A stretch of DNA of 64,000 bases from Apus apus (taxonomy: Eukaryota; Chordata; Aves; Apodiformes; Apodidae): NCBI RefSeq assembly GCF_020740795.1, contig NC_067283.1, forward strand, positions 37,747,659 to 37,811,658, read 5' to 3'. A program made the position numbers and the translations under genes. Shown here piece by piece: positions 48,865-62,900 of this stretch. A model generated the notes under the pieces. It did no database searches. It had not been told where the DNA came from and saw nothing but the letters and a program-made list of their open reading frames with translations. Each line of letters starts with the position of its first letter. Position 1 is the stretch's first letter.

Positions 48865-48891
48865 TGCAGAAGATCCCAGAGATCTTCTGCA
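48865..48891 (+). other. Perfect 11-base inverted repeat with 5-base loop
   Basis: TGCAGAAGATC (48865-48875) and GATCTTCTGCA (48881-48891) are exact reverse complements separated by CCAGA. In intron 1 RNA this would form a clean hairpin. No function is known. Confidence 0.8.
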
Positions 48892-51800
48892 AAGTTTCCA
48901 TTCCCTGTGTTGCATATGTGGATAATAGCAGTATTAAGGGTTTGCCTAACTGCATTTCTGTGGCAGAGCTACCTTCACCTTCTTACAACTCTGAACTGTG
49001 TTTTGTGTTCCTGGCATTGGAGTTTAAATCAGTGCTTTCTTAAAGGGCTTTTTCTTGCACTAATAACTAAACACCAGATCATCCAGACATTTTTTGCTCC
49101 CTGTTTTAGCAATGTGCTTGTGTGGTGGTTGTTCATTCAGAAGACAAACATACATGTTTTCATATTAGGATGTTGTGGTTTGGGTTTCTGGAGGATTTTT
49201 GTTTGTTTTCCAAATTTTCAAGGTAAAATATTATTTTCAAGTGTGAAAATACTTCAAATGTAAGCCTATAATTAAACCCCTCAAATGTTATGAAATTAAA
49301 TATCTGAAGTGAGTTGCTTTCACTTCAAGATTTGGAAGGGAAGATTTGTAGGTTTTTGCTTCTCATCCCTATTTAGAATAAGAGAACCATTCAGACATGT
49401 TTGCATGTTAGAAAATTATATTCTCTTGCTTTCTCATACATATACAGTGAAAAAAGCCACCCTATATTCTATAAGTACTGTTTATTTATTCAAATAGATA
49501 AATTCACACCAGAGGTGGTGGTTTCTGCAAATTTGTGACACTTTCTCAGACAGCAAAGCTAAAAGAGATTCAGTAAATAGCCTCATTAATTTGTGTTTAA
49601 AAAGGATGACAATTTTGTATGTGGTTGTACTATAAAATGACAGCTGAAGTTCTATAATTATCTCTTGTCTATCAACTGTGATCAGTTTCCAAATTAAGTG
49701 TTTGCTTCCACATCCTTGTTAACAATCTTGTATGAACAGTCTAATATGAAGATCAAGATGAGTTAATTCCTTCTTGCTCACTGTCAATGGTGATAATTTG
49801 ATATTTCCCTGTTTGTGGAACAACCACATTCAGATTTGTTACTTGCTTAAGAACTTTGAACCTAAGCAGCAATTTTCATAACTTCTTTTTAGGTCCTTAC
49901 CGATCAGATGGATTTAGTTTCCAAGTTGCTTTAGTTGCCACTTAGGGGTGATCAAAAGGTACCTGATGAGAACATACAGATAGAAGTATATTCAGTGTGG
50001 TGCTAGTGTGCTTCCACTGCTGTCATGGGAAGAACCAGGTTGTTTCTCTCAAGTAAGCAGTACTTGGTACAGAACTGAAAGCTGTTGCATAGTGTGATCT
50101 TCCTAGATTGCAGGGACAATCCTTGCATTCCTCCTAAGCCAGCCCCATCTCTTGCTTTTCCTTCTCATAAGCAAACTTGTGAGGTTTGCTAGGTTGAGTC
50201 AATGCACTAACACTTTCTACAATTCTGTTGTCAAATTCTGTCTTGTTCAGATTCAGTCTTATCTTCTCTAGACTAGTCAAAGTGCTGCTTAATCATCACA
50301 TGGTTGTCACAAAAACTTCAAAAGCAGCAAAGCACTTGGTTACTGATGCTACTCAGCAGTTCTTCAAATGGGCTCAAGGAATCGTCAGGTGTCAGGTGTA
50401 GGGAACCAGCAGATGAGCTTTCCAGTGGGAGGATGTTATTGATCAGATTCCAGGATCAGAATGGTTCACCTCCCAAAGAAAAAAGTCTGAAATTAAAGAA
50501 TGGTGAACAGCTCAAACTATGAAAAGCATTATCAACATCAGAGAGGCTTCCAAGCAGTGGCAGTGGAAAAGCCAGTGGCCTGTGAAACTCTCCCTCTTGC
50601 AGGAGTGGAGGTGCAGCAAAGGCGATCTAGTTCTTTGTCATAGAGGTGCAGTGAGTTTGCCAGAGGGAAATTTCTGAAGATGCATATATAGTTGATCTTC
50701 TCTTATGCAGACTCATTTTGCCCTTTTCCTTATATTCTTGGATAAGCAAATAATGTGTTGTTTTGAATGAATCATGTATTTGTCACTGCAAAAGTATGCT
50801 GTCAACACAGGAAAAAAATTTGCTTGTTCTCAGCCCAGAGCACAGAGAAAGCAAACACTTTCCTTGCTGTACTTGTCTGGAAGACGTGGCCTGTGTTACA
50901 GCTCACTGTAGCTCTGTTACTAAAAAAGGCAAATGTGATTTTTGAATATAAACCAGGGGTCAGGTGTTGGAATCAGTGTTGTGCTGTTGCTCTTCGCTAG
51001 CAGTAGCTGAGAGCCTACCTAGAAAAACATTTTCCTATTCTTTCAACACAAGTGTTGGGGGTGTAGAATCTCATAATTTACTGTTGTTTTATTTGGATAA
51101 TCTTTACTTTCAGCAGCTTTATTAGCTTCCCATTCTAACTTGAGCTGAAGTTGGACCTGAAAGACAGAATTGGAAGGATTCAGAAGCATGTTAAGACTAC
51201 ATTTCTTAACTGAGTTCTGGTCTCAAGGATCTGGTTCAAAGAAAAATCAAGTACACAGATGCTATTTTTAATATCCAATCACTGGATTATTCTGTAATGA
51301 AAAAATGTCATTATTGTGTTTTATATGTGAATCTAAGGAACCTGATACTTAGTTCAATGATTAAAACAAATCTGTGTGTTAGGAGTGACATATATTTGAA
51401 TGAATGTGTACTTTGTCAATGGATTACAGAAGAAACTCTTCAGCGGGCTTCTAAATCTTAGATGATTATCAGGATTCCTGCTAGAGATGTGCTGTAAATG
51501 TACTTTTTTTTTTTCTCCAAATGTATAATACTATTTTCCTCTCTGATAATATTTCAGTGAGTAAATAGGCTTATTCTGAAAAGAGATTTATCTTATTGTT
51601 GTCATTACACAGATACAGTCAGCTTCTATTTTAGCCTTTTAAAAATTTTGTTTATGCAGATAGCAATATTATACAAATTCCCGGTCTTTCTGGATGCGAA
51701 TAAAATGTGCTCTGAGTGTTGTTCAGAGCAACTGAACAAAAGAAATACATCAAAACCACTGCCTCAAGCACATGAAGTGTAAGCAAATACATATGGACAA

Positions 51801-52504
51801 ATATATTACAATAAATCAGGAAAGGTATGAGTTTACAGAACACTTAGTACTGTTCTGGTGTAATATATTTTTGAAAAAAAAAAAAGTAAGTTGCCTGTAT
51901 TACATCAGCTGTACCCTGGTAGAGGGGAGCACAGGCAATTGCTGCAGTAGTTCTACATTGTCAAAAGCTAGCTTGCCTTGCCTTGTGATAGAATGACTAG
52001 AAGCAGAGAGCAATTAAAGAACAACCTACTTCCAAAGTGGTGCTGTTTCCCACCCACTCGATCTAGAAATAAACACGAAAGAAAGAAAAAGTGGTAAGGG
52101 ATAAAGAAACAAACAATGCATTCTAAAACTGCAGACAGAAGGGTGACTTCCTCAACAGTAAAAAAAGTCTTTTTGCATTTCTCTTGCCAAGTCCTTCTGG
52201 TTCCTTCTGTTTTCTGGGACTGTTAGTAGTGTTCAAAGGCTTTGGAACAGGTGTTGTTCTTAAAATACTAGTACATTCTTCATTGAATTTCACATGAAGT
52301 ATCTTCTGAGCATCCTGAAAGCTTAATGCTGGGCTGTCAATCATGTCAATGACAGCTGAAGACAGTTGTGTTATGGAGGAACACCTTGTCTTCTGTGTTG
52401 ATCCTAAATGCAACACTTGTTTTAAGAAATGTGGTCCGCTTTCTTACAATGTTGAAATTATCTACCCCTTTACAAGGAAAGGTGTTTTGTTTGATGTTGT
52501 GGGT

Positions 52505-52589
52505 TTGTTTTATTGTTTGTTGTGGTTTTGGTTTTTTTTGGGGGGGGTTGTTGGTGTGGGGTTTTTTGTGGGTTTTTTTGTTTTTCATA
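52505..52589 (+). repeat. GT-rich low-complexity tract
   Basis: About 85 bases of G and T with runs of eight T and eight G, then GTTGTTGGTGTGGGG and GTGGGTTTTTTTG. It is the strand complement of the CAAA/CCAAC tracts seen upstream. The sense-strand G runs have weak quadruplex potential because the loops are long. Confidence 0.8.
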
Positions 52590-53130
52590 AACCATTTGTT
52601 CTACCTTTGGTGGTCGCTTAAGAATAGAGCTTTCTGATCCTGACAGAAACCTTGACTTAGCCACTTCTCCCTGAGTCTTCACGAGACAGTTACCAGGAGA
52701 ATATATTTTTGAGAGTTCATGGCTAGTTTAAATTTTTCCCATTAATGTTTTTCATCAGATTATATCAAGAGTATTTAGAATTTGGTTGTATTTTCTTCTT
52801 GCAGCAGCACTGCTTCTTTATGAAGATTAGTGAATTCTGATAGGATCACACCTACTCTATGTAAAGAAGAGAGCAAATAAGCAGTAATGAGGATAGCCAA
52901 GGGGACTGTCCTAATAAGACTCCCAGAATGTTCACTCTCAGATGGAATGATAGCGCTAACTGATTTTATAGCTGATTTTGTCCATCTTTGCAAAATTAGG
53001 AAAAGTATTGAAAATAATGCCAGTAAAAACTGTCATTACCATCCATATTTTAACAGAAATTTGTAACTGCAAGCTGGCAACATACAAAATAATTGGGTTT
53101 TCAATCAATATGAAAGAAAATAATGCTCAA

Positions 53131-53149
53131 TTAAAAAAAAAAAAAAAAA
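53131..53149 (+). repeat. Poly-A run
   Basis: A homopolymer of about 17-19 adenines follows GCTCAATT. No retroposed sequence was recognised upstream. Confidence 0.75.
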
Positions 53150-56100
53150 TTGGCCTCACTCTACCTTCAGTGAAGCCAATACAAAATTCGTTCCTCTTGT
53201 AATTGAAGTTTTTTCTTCAGTGAGAACAGAAGTGTTCAAGGACAATTTTTACCATGACGTTATAGAATTTTGTAAATCACCAGGACAGCTTTTAACATTT
53301 TTGGAACTGAAGTCTGTCTCTTTTTTACAGTGACTGTAGATGTAAACTGCTGAGCTCATTGAAGCTGTATCAGTATCTTACATAGGTGAATGAGAGAGGA
53401 GCCTGGGCCAAGACCTTAAATGATCTTTTGAAATAGAACCTTAGCCTTTCCTATTTTTTGTAGTAAAGGAATTCCAAAAATATTCATGTACTAAGTATGG
53501 AAGCTTTTACTAAGCACCAAGCACAAAATAGAAATGTGAAACCTAATGTCTGTGTTTCAGGAAATACAGATTTATATACTCTTAAGAATAAAACATAAAA
53601 CACGAGGAAATTATCTCCTTTAGAATTCACATTATTTGACAAGTAGAAAAAAGGCTATCACAACTTTTAGTGGAGAAAATTATTCAGAGATTTAACAAAT
53701 AGAAGAAAATACTAATTGTCACAAAAGGATTAATTTTATTTTGTTTTTAATAGATCAGCAATGAAAATGTAAATACACCTATGCACTGAGTCTGGGTTAG
53801 AACTTTCCTGGTGTCAAAAGAAGACATGGAAGAAAAACAACTTGGACATAATCTGACTTGATTTTTCCGCAATAAAGATATAAAAATCTCTCATTACTTT
53901 TTAACTTTACAGTAACAACACAAGAAATCTTGTCCACAATAAAGGAATTAAATGTCAGCAATTGGTATTACCTTTGGGGTGACGCAGGGAGTTTTGAGGT
54001 GGTATTATACAAATTGTAATTGTTTTGTTTTGAAGAAAAAACATCTTCCAGTGTGCCAGCACTCAAATAACTTTTTTCTCTAGGCACTACTTATGACTAC
54101 TAATGGTCCAGTTTCCAGCTCTTAGGACTTTAAAGGGTTGGAAGATGTCAGAGTTATTTTGCTTTTCCTTCAGTTTGAATCTGAAAGATTCATCTGGACA
54201 GCATGGACCCGAAAATCATTACTACAGTTTTTTTGGTGCCCTTTTCTGTTTGCCTTCCATCTTCAACAGCTTATGATATGTGACTAGACATCTTATTCCA
54301 AATGTATGAAAGAACTCTAATCTGGTGATTTTGTAATTTATTTGAATTTCAGAATGACAAAACTGTCCTAAGACAAATAGCTTAATCTTTTTTTCCTAAA
54401 TGTCAGATATCTGATGTGATGATAGGTGTATGTTTTCACATAAATGATGCTTCTTGGAACATTTTTTCATTAAGGATGATAAATATAATGGGAATACCAT
54501 ATTGTTTCAGATATATTTTTGTAGGAGAAGCAAACTATTTGTGTAAAATCAAACAGCTTCTCTGGTGAGTAGAAGAGCTTCAATTTATTGTCTATATATT
54601 GTAATTATTACTGATTTGTTGATTTTTTTAATTATTCAGATAAAAACATGCAATATTTTAATGTCTGTCTTCTGAATATATGGATTAAGTCTGTGAGATG
54701 AGGCAGTAATTGCATTTACTAAACTGGATTGATTGTTTGTTTATTTAATTGAAAGCTCTCAAGACCGGGTGTTGGGACTTTTCCATTTCAAGAACAGTGG
54801 GAAGAGGTACACACCTTGTGAAACCTGCAGTTATAGAAATGTGCATTAAACATTTCAGTAATTTAAAGTTCAGTGTAGAAAAGTATGGTTAATAAATACT
54901 AATGGAAGAGGTTGTGTGCCACCCATTTGTCAAGAATAAGGAAATTTAACAGTATCACTGATTTTCAGAGGAAAAAAATAGAGGTTGTGGCTGTTTCAGT
55001 GCAGCATGGAAGGAATCAGGTGAGAGGATAGTGCAGTTAGACACTATGTTTTAGGAGTTATTCAAAGCCTTGCTGTAAATCAGCACTTGGAATTTTAAAA
55101 TACATTGTGGCTTTCATGGCCGTTTTTCCAACAGAGCTACACTACAATACAAAATGGGCAAGTTACTTCCTAGTTGTGCTCAAAGGCTTCTGTATTGGAA
55201 ATAGAAAGGAGGATGCATTAGACATTCTGAATCTTTTTATTACCTTTTTATATTTTTACAGAAATCTCTGCCTAAACCTCTTTGATTTGTTAAAGTAGTC
55301 TTATATGAGATTTTTAGCATTCATGAGGAGAGTAGCTCTGCTGATACTGCCTTGCATATTATGCATCTCAGAGCAGTTAGAGAGCAATGTTCTCCATGCA
55401 CCTGTTACCAACAAATTCTTGCCTGGAACTAGGCAGATAATGGCTCTTGGATTGTACTATGCTGGGTCCTTCTCTAAAGAAAATGGTGGTAGGCTTGGTG
55501 ACCTCGCATCAGTTACGTGAACTCACTAAAGTGCAGCCTGAGACAAAAGATGGAGAATTCATCATTTCCACTCCTACAGCTGTGCTAAAGATAATGCTGG
55601 TTAAAGCCTACTTCCAGGTTTTCCTCCGGTAAGGTGCAAGTTTGCATGCAAGTATTCTTAATAGCTTTGACATCTCTGTAAGAGCTTGTCATTTTTCCAT
55701 CTAAGTTTGTGATTTTTGTCTTGACATTCATTAACAATTACAGGTAATCGTTAACTCATTTTCATAGCTGCAGACAATAGCCGTAAGTGACGTGAATTTT
55801 GTAAAAGCAGACTACTCTCCTTTAAGTTGTATTAAAAGCCTTGAGAAAAAAATATGATTGACCTTAAATACAAAACGTATTTTATAAGTTCTATTTACAG
55901 TATAAACTGGAGTGTTCAGGGGGAAGGGATGTGATCTTATGTAGTAAAGTGCATGAGCCATCTTTAGCCAAGAAAGAGAAGAGGGAGCAGTTGTGAAGAA
56001 GTGGGGATTGATTGATGGGATTGCTGAGTGAGCAGCAGGTGGTGTTTTGGAATGAACTTAATGGCACTGTGGGAAGCTTTGCTTTTGGTGCACAGTATGG

Positions 56101-56639
56101 CTAGGGAAGTGTTACAGTGAATGAGTCTATAGTTGTAAGAGAAATAAAAGCACTGTCCTCTCTCTTCTCTGAGAACAAATTACTTGTGGTCTTACCTAGT
56201 GCTTGCTGGAAAACCACCTGGCAATCTTGGATGTCCTAGCCCAGTGTGTCTTCATTACCTTCTCAGGCAATATTTGGAGTTAAAATCTTCCTTTCATCAT
56301 ATTGTAACCTCTAGCTGGTTGATATGGGGGAAGAAAGCAACTAAAAGTTAAGTAGGTGACCTGATGAAAAAGCACAGTAGGAATTGGTTATGGCAACTTG
56401 TTTGTTTTTGGGGTTGGTTATTTTTATTTTATTTTGCAGTCTTATAAATTCCTACTTTTATGAAGGGAATGAGAAGCCAGGAGTTTTTTGTTTGTTTTTA
56501 ACCGATTTTAGAGATTTTTTTATGTGTGGATGGCTGGACAGCACATGATCCTCTTTTTCATAAACTTTGTTATAACATGTCTTAAAGTCTGTCATGGTTC
56601 TCATGTTTGCCATCTGTCCTGCCTCTCTCCCAGAATTTC

Positions 56640-56910
56640 CCACTCCTACTGTTTGGGTGGATCAGATCTGGCCGAGCAGCTGCTGAGGAGCTCCAGATTA
56701 TGTCCTGGCAGTGAACAGCTCCAGCTGAGCTCCGTGTGTGGGGCTGTGACTCACAGCAGTTCAGTGCTCCTTCCCCAGGCAGAGGGAATCTGCTTGATCT
56801 CTTCAGTAGAGGCAGGGATCACCAAGAGTCAGGACAGACAGGTGGAAATTACTGCAGACATTTAAACTCATTAGTCATAATTCTTATACAAAAAAAACCA
56901 GACAGCTGCT
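56640..56910. promoter_or_regulatory. Candidate intron-1 enhancer with AP-1 palindrome and E-boxes
   Basis: A GC-richer island in AT-rich intron carries CAGCTG E-boxes at 56677-56682, 56722-56727 and 56903-56908, a CAGGTG at 56839-56844, and a 15-base palindrome GCTGTGACTCACAGC (56743-56757) centred on a perfect AP-1 site TGACTCA. The frame crossing it (56524-56865, +) shows no protein family. The module is proposed from motif density and base composition alone; it could equally be an unrecognised old repeat. Confidence 0.3.
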
Positions 56911-59900
56911 GAGCAGTTTTCATACTGCTATGAGCAGAATCCAGATGGGGACATGAGGTTTTGCTTCCAATTACAACTCATTGCTAATAACTGAAGGAGA
57001 CAGTGGAAGCATTAACTCTTGGAGATGTGCACAGACATGTTGCTGCCTGCCTCCACTTGAAGCTGTCTGAATTGCTCTTTTTCTTCCTGTTTTGTCCTAA
57101 CTAAACAAAATTATGTATTGGAAATGAGCCTACTCTTGGCTTTAACAATATCTTCAGAAAAGCAATTATCTATCTGGACCTTTCAACTCTTTGTATTTCA
57201 TGTATGCAGGTGATAACCTGCTTTAATTACAGAAGAAAGCATACTTTAGTCTTCAGTCTTCTGGAAATGATTGCTCGAACTCTCAGGGCAGTTGCAGGCC
57301 CTCTGTGTCTGTTGTGGCAAAAAATTGTAACATTACTAAATTCTGCTTTCTTTTATGTTTTTTTTTTTGTGTGTTGTTGTTGTTTTTAAACATAATCATA
57401 ACCTGATGCAGTATCAATATCACCTGAAATATAACCAATTACTGAAGAGCTTTATATAAATACATATGATTAGTATGGGGGTGGGGGAAGAAAAGCAGCC
57501 ACTAAATGCATCATTAAGTAAGGTGCAAGGCATAGGTAAACTGTCCAACTGATAGTTGGACATCTCAAGTGACAAGTGAATAACACAAGGCGTGTTTCTT
57601 CCAGGAAAGCAGGAGACGAGGTTCAGGGAATTATTAGCCACATAAATAAATAATCTGAAACTGTAGTTTGTTTTTCACCTTTTACCCTTATTATTCTTTT
57701 AAAAACTAATTTCACTTTTATGAATTCTTCGAAGGTAGGGTCTTCCCACTGAAAGGAAGAAAGGCAAAGGCCAGAAAGTCCAACAATAGAAGTACTGTAT
57801 GACCCACGCTGTGATGGATAGATCTTAATAAGATGAATTGAGTGAAATAATTACAAGTAAAGCCAAAAGGTTAGAATTAATTGGAAGAATTACAGTATAT
57901 TTTCCCCCAGCCTGATGTGGTTGATATGTCATTTTCTATGAACTGTCATTGAAAAAAATAGTTCCAGGGGTACAATTAAAGGTTACACGACATTTTCTGC
58001 CACCTCTATGAATTCTGGTTTACATTGGGATAACTTTCTAAGATGAGTGAGAATGAAGCGAGAGAAATAAATTTTCATATATTTATGGTGTGAAGGTATT
58101 GTCTCTTAACCCGTTGAATTAAAATGTACATAGTAATTATTTTAATGAAAATATTTTTCTAAAGGGAAGTTATTGAGATAGTCTTTGTAATAGTATTTTA
58201 GTTTTATAGTTGCTGTTTTTCTAAATATTAAGCTTATATTGCTGTAGAGCACAGTGATTTTATTTCATCTCTCTTGTACTGCTTTGCATAGCACTTGAAT
58301 GTTTTGGTATTCCTTTATCGTGGTTAGTTTGTGACTTCCAGGGAGAGTTTGTAAATGGCACAGCTAACCAAGTATAATGATAGAATAGTCTGCTCTCAAA
58401 AGCACGAGCATCCTGATAGTTTTCAGGCTTGGAAAGCAAAGTTTGTGGCAGTAAAACACTGCAGTGAGTGTTCTGACAGCTTGGCTGTCAAAAAAGTGAA
58501 TCTTTGCTGTTGGACAGACCTCATCAATATCATCTTTGGTACATAAGACAATGGCCACACAATATGGAATATCTCTTGGGCTCAGGATAGAAGGTGGGTA
58601 ATGATTTCCAGCCAGACTCGGTCCAACTCCACAGCCTGTCGTTCTGCTACAGGGAAACACTGATGCCTCTCTTATTCCAGGAACCCATGCACCAGATTAG
58701 TACGTGATTAGCAGATCAAATTGCAGGGCTGGCAGCTAGTGTGGGCACCTAACAGGAAAGGTCCAAAGTACTGTACTGTGTGATATTCAGGCCTCTGTGC
58801 TGGGATTATGAGGCAAGAGCCACAAGCTGTTCTCTGCATTATGAAAAATGTAAAATAAAAACTAGAAATAAAACAAATTGCATCCATAGAGATGCTGTGT
58901 CTTTCTGTCAGTACTATTCCACACTAAGGGATATGTGTGTTATTGTTAAATTCACAAAAATAATTTATACTTGCAAGCAAATGGTGTTCTTCAGAAAAAC
59001 AAACCCAAAAACATCTTTGGTTGTGAACCAAAATTTTTGCCTTCATTTTTTATTTATCTGAAATTTTGGATCCATTATGCAATGTTATCAGGTTCTAAGC
59101 ATAAAAAGTAATTTTAAGAAGCCTTTTGTGTTTTTTTTTGTTTACCCACAAAATGTCATGATGATCAAAATACTTTCAAGATCACTAGTAACACCTAAAT
59201 AGTTCAGTTGCTCAAGTGTAGTGGCAAAGGACTTGATAATTGTAGCAGAAGAAAAATAGAGCACTTTGAAGAGTGAGGGATGTACCTTATTTCCACAAGT
59301 GCAACCTACTACCAGAGTTACAATTCTGAGACTTTCAGAACAAAAAAAACACCCTTGCACCTTTTCTATCCCATTCTTGCCACAAAAGCAATATATTTTG
59401 CACCCTTAAGTTTTTCTGTAGGATAGTTACTTTATGAGAACGGCTTATTGAAAATGAGAAGGGTTTTCATCCTTATCTTGTACTTCCAAAACTACTCTCA
59501 TAAAATGATACCCTAACCAGGCCAGGACAGCTGAAAATGTTAAGCTTATCTTAAACTAGTGACAAACATGAAGTAGCAAAGCACAGAACCAGATAGTCCA
59601 GGTCACAGTAACTCGTCCTGTGTGAGAAACAGAAAATTTATCTCTTTTTCTAAAGTTGAAATGTCCTCAATCACAGACTGAAGAAATGAAGGTTTTTCAT
59701 GACAAGGAATTTGTAAGGACCTATAGCAGGATGAAACAGCACATCTGTGAAGAGAAATTCTATCTTTACTTGCAATGCATATATTACACAACATTAATGC
59801 TCAGTCAGCAAGTCAAAACCTTTTCCCATAAATGTTTTTAAATGTCCAAATAAAAAAATGTTCCTATAAAAATGTACTTTCTGCTTTCTAAAAAGTTGTC

Positions 59901-62900
59901 CTTATAATGCAGCTTTCAGACCAAAAGTAAAAAGAAAATTTCATACATTTTTAAAAAGAAAACTAAAAGTTGATAATCCAGGGAAGTGACCATTCAACAA
60001 ACAAGTTTAACATAAATAAAAGTGTAGCAGTAATCAAGATCTGATAAAATACAGAAATTACATGTCTGTTATTTCATAACTTCAGAATTGCTATGATGTG
60101 TTCTAGCCCATTTTGTGATGCATCAGGAGCACATGAGGAGCCAACAGTAGTTTTTACTGCTATTGACTCAATTTTCTGAGCCACAGCTGCATTTGCTTTC
60201 AGTGTAGTGAAATTAAAAGTATAACTACTATGAATACTCCAAAGTGTCATGGTCTGTCTTCCTGTTTTCAAAATCATCAAAACCAGAATCTCCTAGCACT
60301 TTAGCCATATGCACTTACTTGTTTCTCCAAGGCAGTATCTTTTGTGGTTCCCTCCGCTCAGACTAGGCATCAGCAGTCCAACCTGCATTTCTCTCAAAAC
60401 AGTTCTTATGTCAGCTCAGGTCAGTTGGAAAATTCCTTTTACTAAGTAGGAGAGAGCTGTCCTGAAACTGGGAGTGGATATTCAGTTGCTTACTTGCTTG
60501 CTGGGCTGTTTAAGTGCTGCAACTTTTTATTTCCCTGAATAATATACAAGTTTCATAGAGGTCTCACGGGAACTACAAAACTAGCCCAAGTTCCTCTTTG
60601 TAACTGAGTTTATATTACAGTTATGAGAACTGTGAACTTTCAGACCCTAATCCTGAACTGGACAATTTTAATAAGCAGTGATCACGGGATCAAATAAAAG
60701 GCTGATCTAGAAAGTTTTTCTGCAACTTTTTTTTGTAATATTTTTGCTACTTAATTTCACAAAGTGTTGAAATTCTAACATTTAAATTTTGTTAAAGATT
60801 CAGCTACAAAAATCTTTCTTCAGCTCTTGCAAATATGTGAAAGGGTAAACAAGTAATTTTATGTGCGAAAGAACCATTGAAGCTTTGTTTCCTCTTGCAG
60901 TTGAGCTCCTATATGAATTCTCTAAAATCCAGTAAAGTCAAGCTGACACTGAAGATTTGCGGAAACGGTGCATGAATAATTTCTCTCCTGGCTGTTTTGT
61001 GAAGCTTATACCATCTTCAGCACCCTTTAGAGGTCTTTTCCCCTCTTAAATATTACTGAAATCAGGCAGGGAATTTAGTGTTGAAAAGGGGAAAATGGGG
61101 GCAATCAGATATGCACAGGAACACATTCACTTATATTGTTTGCTTTGTCTCACAAAGCAGCAACAAATTAAAACTTGAGAGATCTGGCAACCACAGGCAA
61201 TAGACAGCGCTTGTAACACTCGGATGCAGATAGATAACTGCCTCTGTATTGATGCTTTCCAAATTCAGACATATTTGGCTTCAGTATCCTGAAAGAAATG
61301 CTTGCTATAGTAATTATGAATCTTGCTGTGAGAGAAGAAATGAATTAGTTGAAATTATGAGAAGATCTATAATAGTCGTACGTTAGTTGTCCTCCTTGCT
61401 ATTTTAGATATGAGTCCTTTCCCTGAACTACCTTTCTCCCTTTTTAGCTAACAAATTTCTCAGGCAATGCTTCTGCAAGTGTGAGTAGAAGAGCTAAAGA
61501 TTGGCTTTGTGTCAACTGGATATTTGGGAGGGAGCTTTGAGTGATTCACTTGATTTGCTTTCCTGATTAAGCTCTGAAAGGCACTATATTTTTTTTTTTT
61601 TCTTTAACTGGTTTATTTACAGAATGGAGTAGGGGAAAGTGTTTTGACTGCAGAGGGAATCTTGCATTCCTAATCTTTAGTGTTTCTTGGGTGTATTTTA
61701 ATTATAGGTCTAAAACAGAGTGTATAACTACCCTTCATAACTGCATAGAAATTATGATAATGTCTTAATAGCATCTCTGAAATCTCTCACATCTGGAAAT
61801 GGCTGAACCGTTTGTTTGAGAGTTAGATTTTATTTCTGCTTTTACAGAAGGATCTCATATAATGTGGTCAGAACTACACCTCTTTCTTTTGAAAGACTGC
61901 TGCAGAGAGTGAAATAAGAGTGGTTAAAAGCAAGGCCACCTTAGTTTTTGTCTTGCACTTTTTTCCATGCATCTGCCTGAAGCAGATGGAACTTGAGCTG
62001 ATTTCATCAATAGAAATTATTGTCTAACTTAACTGAAATAGTTTGTTTGCTTGAAACAGTTTAGAAACAAATGACACTTAAGGGAGTTATCTAGCAACTT
62101 TTATTTTTACATAGTTACAGCTAAATTATCTATTAGGACACAAAATTAAGCAGCTGAGCATAGCTGTGACACCTGAGAAGGAGCCAAATTTGTATCTATA
62201 AATTTAACTCATCTGGGTATGAGAAGACCTTTTTTAAGTATGTGTGATATAGGTATCAGTTTTAATATGTACATAATGTATTTTCTGGTAATTAAACCAT
62301 TACTAGACTATATATTGAGTTATTCAATGCCTTCAGTATTGCTGAGTAGTGTTTTCTGTTTGCCTAAAAATACACTTGAGGAGTATGAACTTAACTGGTT
62401 TAGTGATGAGGATCATAGTCTGGTTCCTCCTGCTTCTTATTTATTTTTTGAAATACTAAAATACTAATTTAATGAAAAATTAATTTCACATTGCAAGATA
62501 CTTCTAATCAATCATGCAGTCTTTGATCAGTTATCCCCCTGAAAACCATTGCTTCCCAAAATACCAACATTACCTGGCATGCAGTGTCAAAACATCATAT
62601 AGTTACCACAGTCTCTGTTGCGCTATGCATTGTTAAAAATGTTATCAAAATACTTTCCACATAAACTGAACCACCTTTTTATGCTGTTAAATATTTAAAA
62701 ATAGTTTCATCCATGATTCAGAAAATCTATGGAGTTATAGCACACAAAACATAAAAATAATCATCGCAAAAATACTTGTTAATATTATAAGGATGTGGGT
62801 TCCAGTTTTTCCTTCAGAGCTGATTATTATAGAATGATAGAGCTTTATTAATAAGGAATAAATCTAGGAGAGTTTGGTTGGCTTGGCCTTTACTTATACT

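Noticed and set aside
48907..49263. 118-codon Phe/Leu/Trp-rich frame on + in intron 1
   Set aside because: Hydrophobicity comes from T-rich sequence. No signal peptide logic or family match.
58540..58770. GC-richer stretch suspected to be an LTR or SINE fragment
   Set aside because: No terminal repeats, tRNA-like boxes or known family words could be identified by eye.
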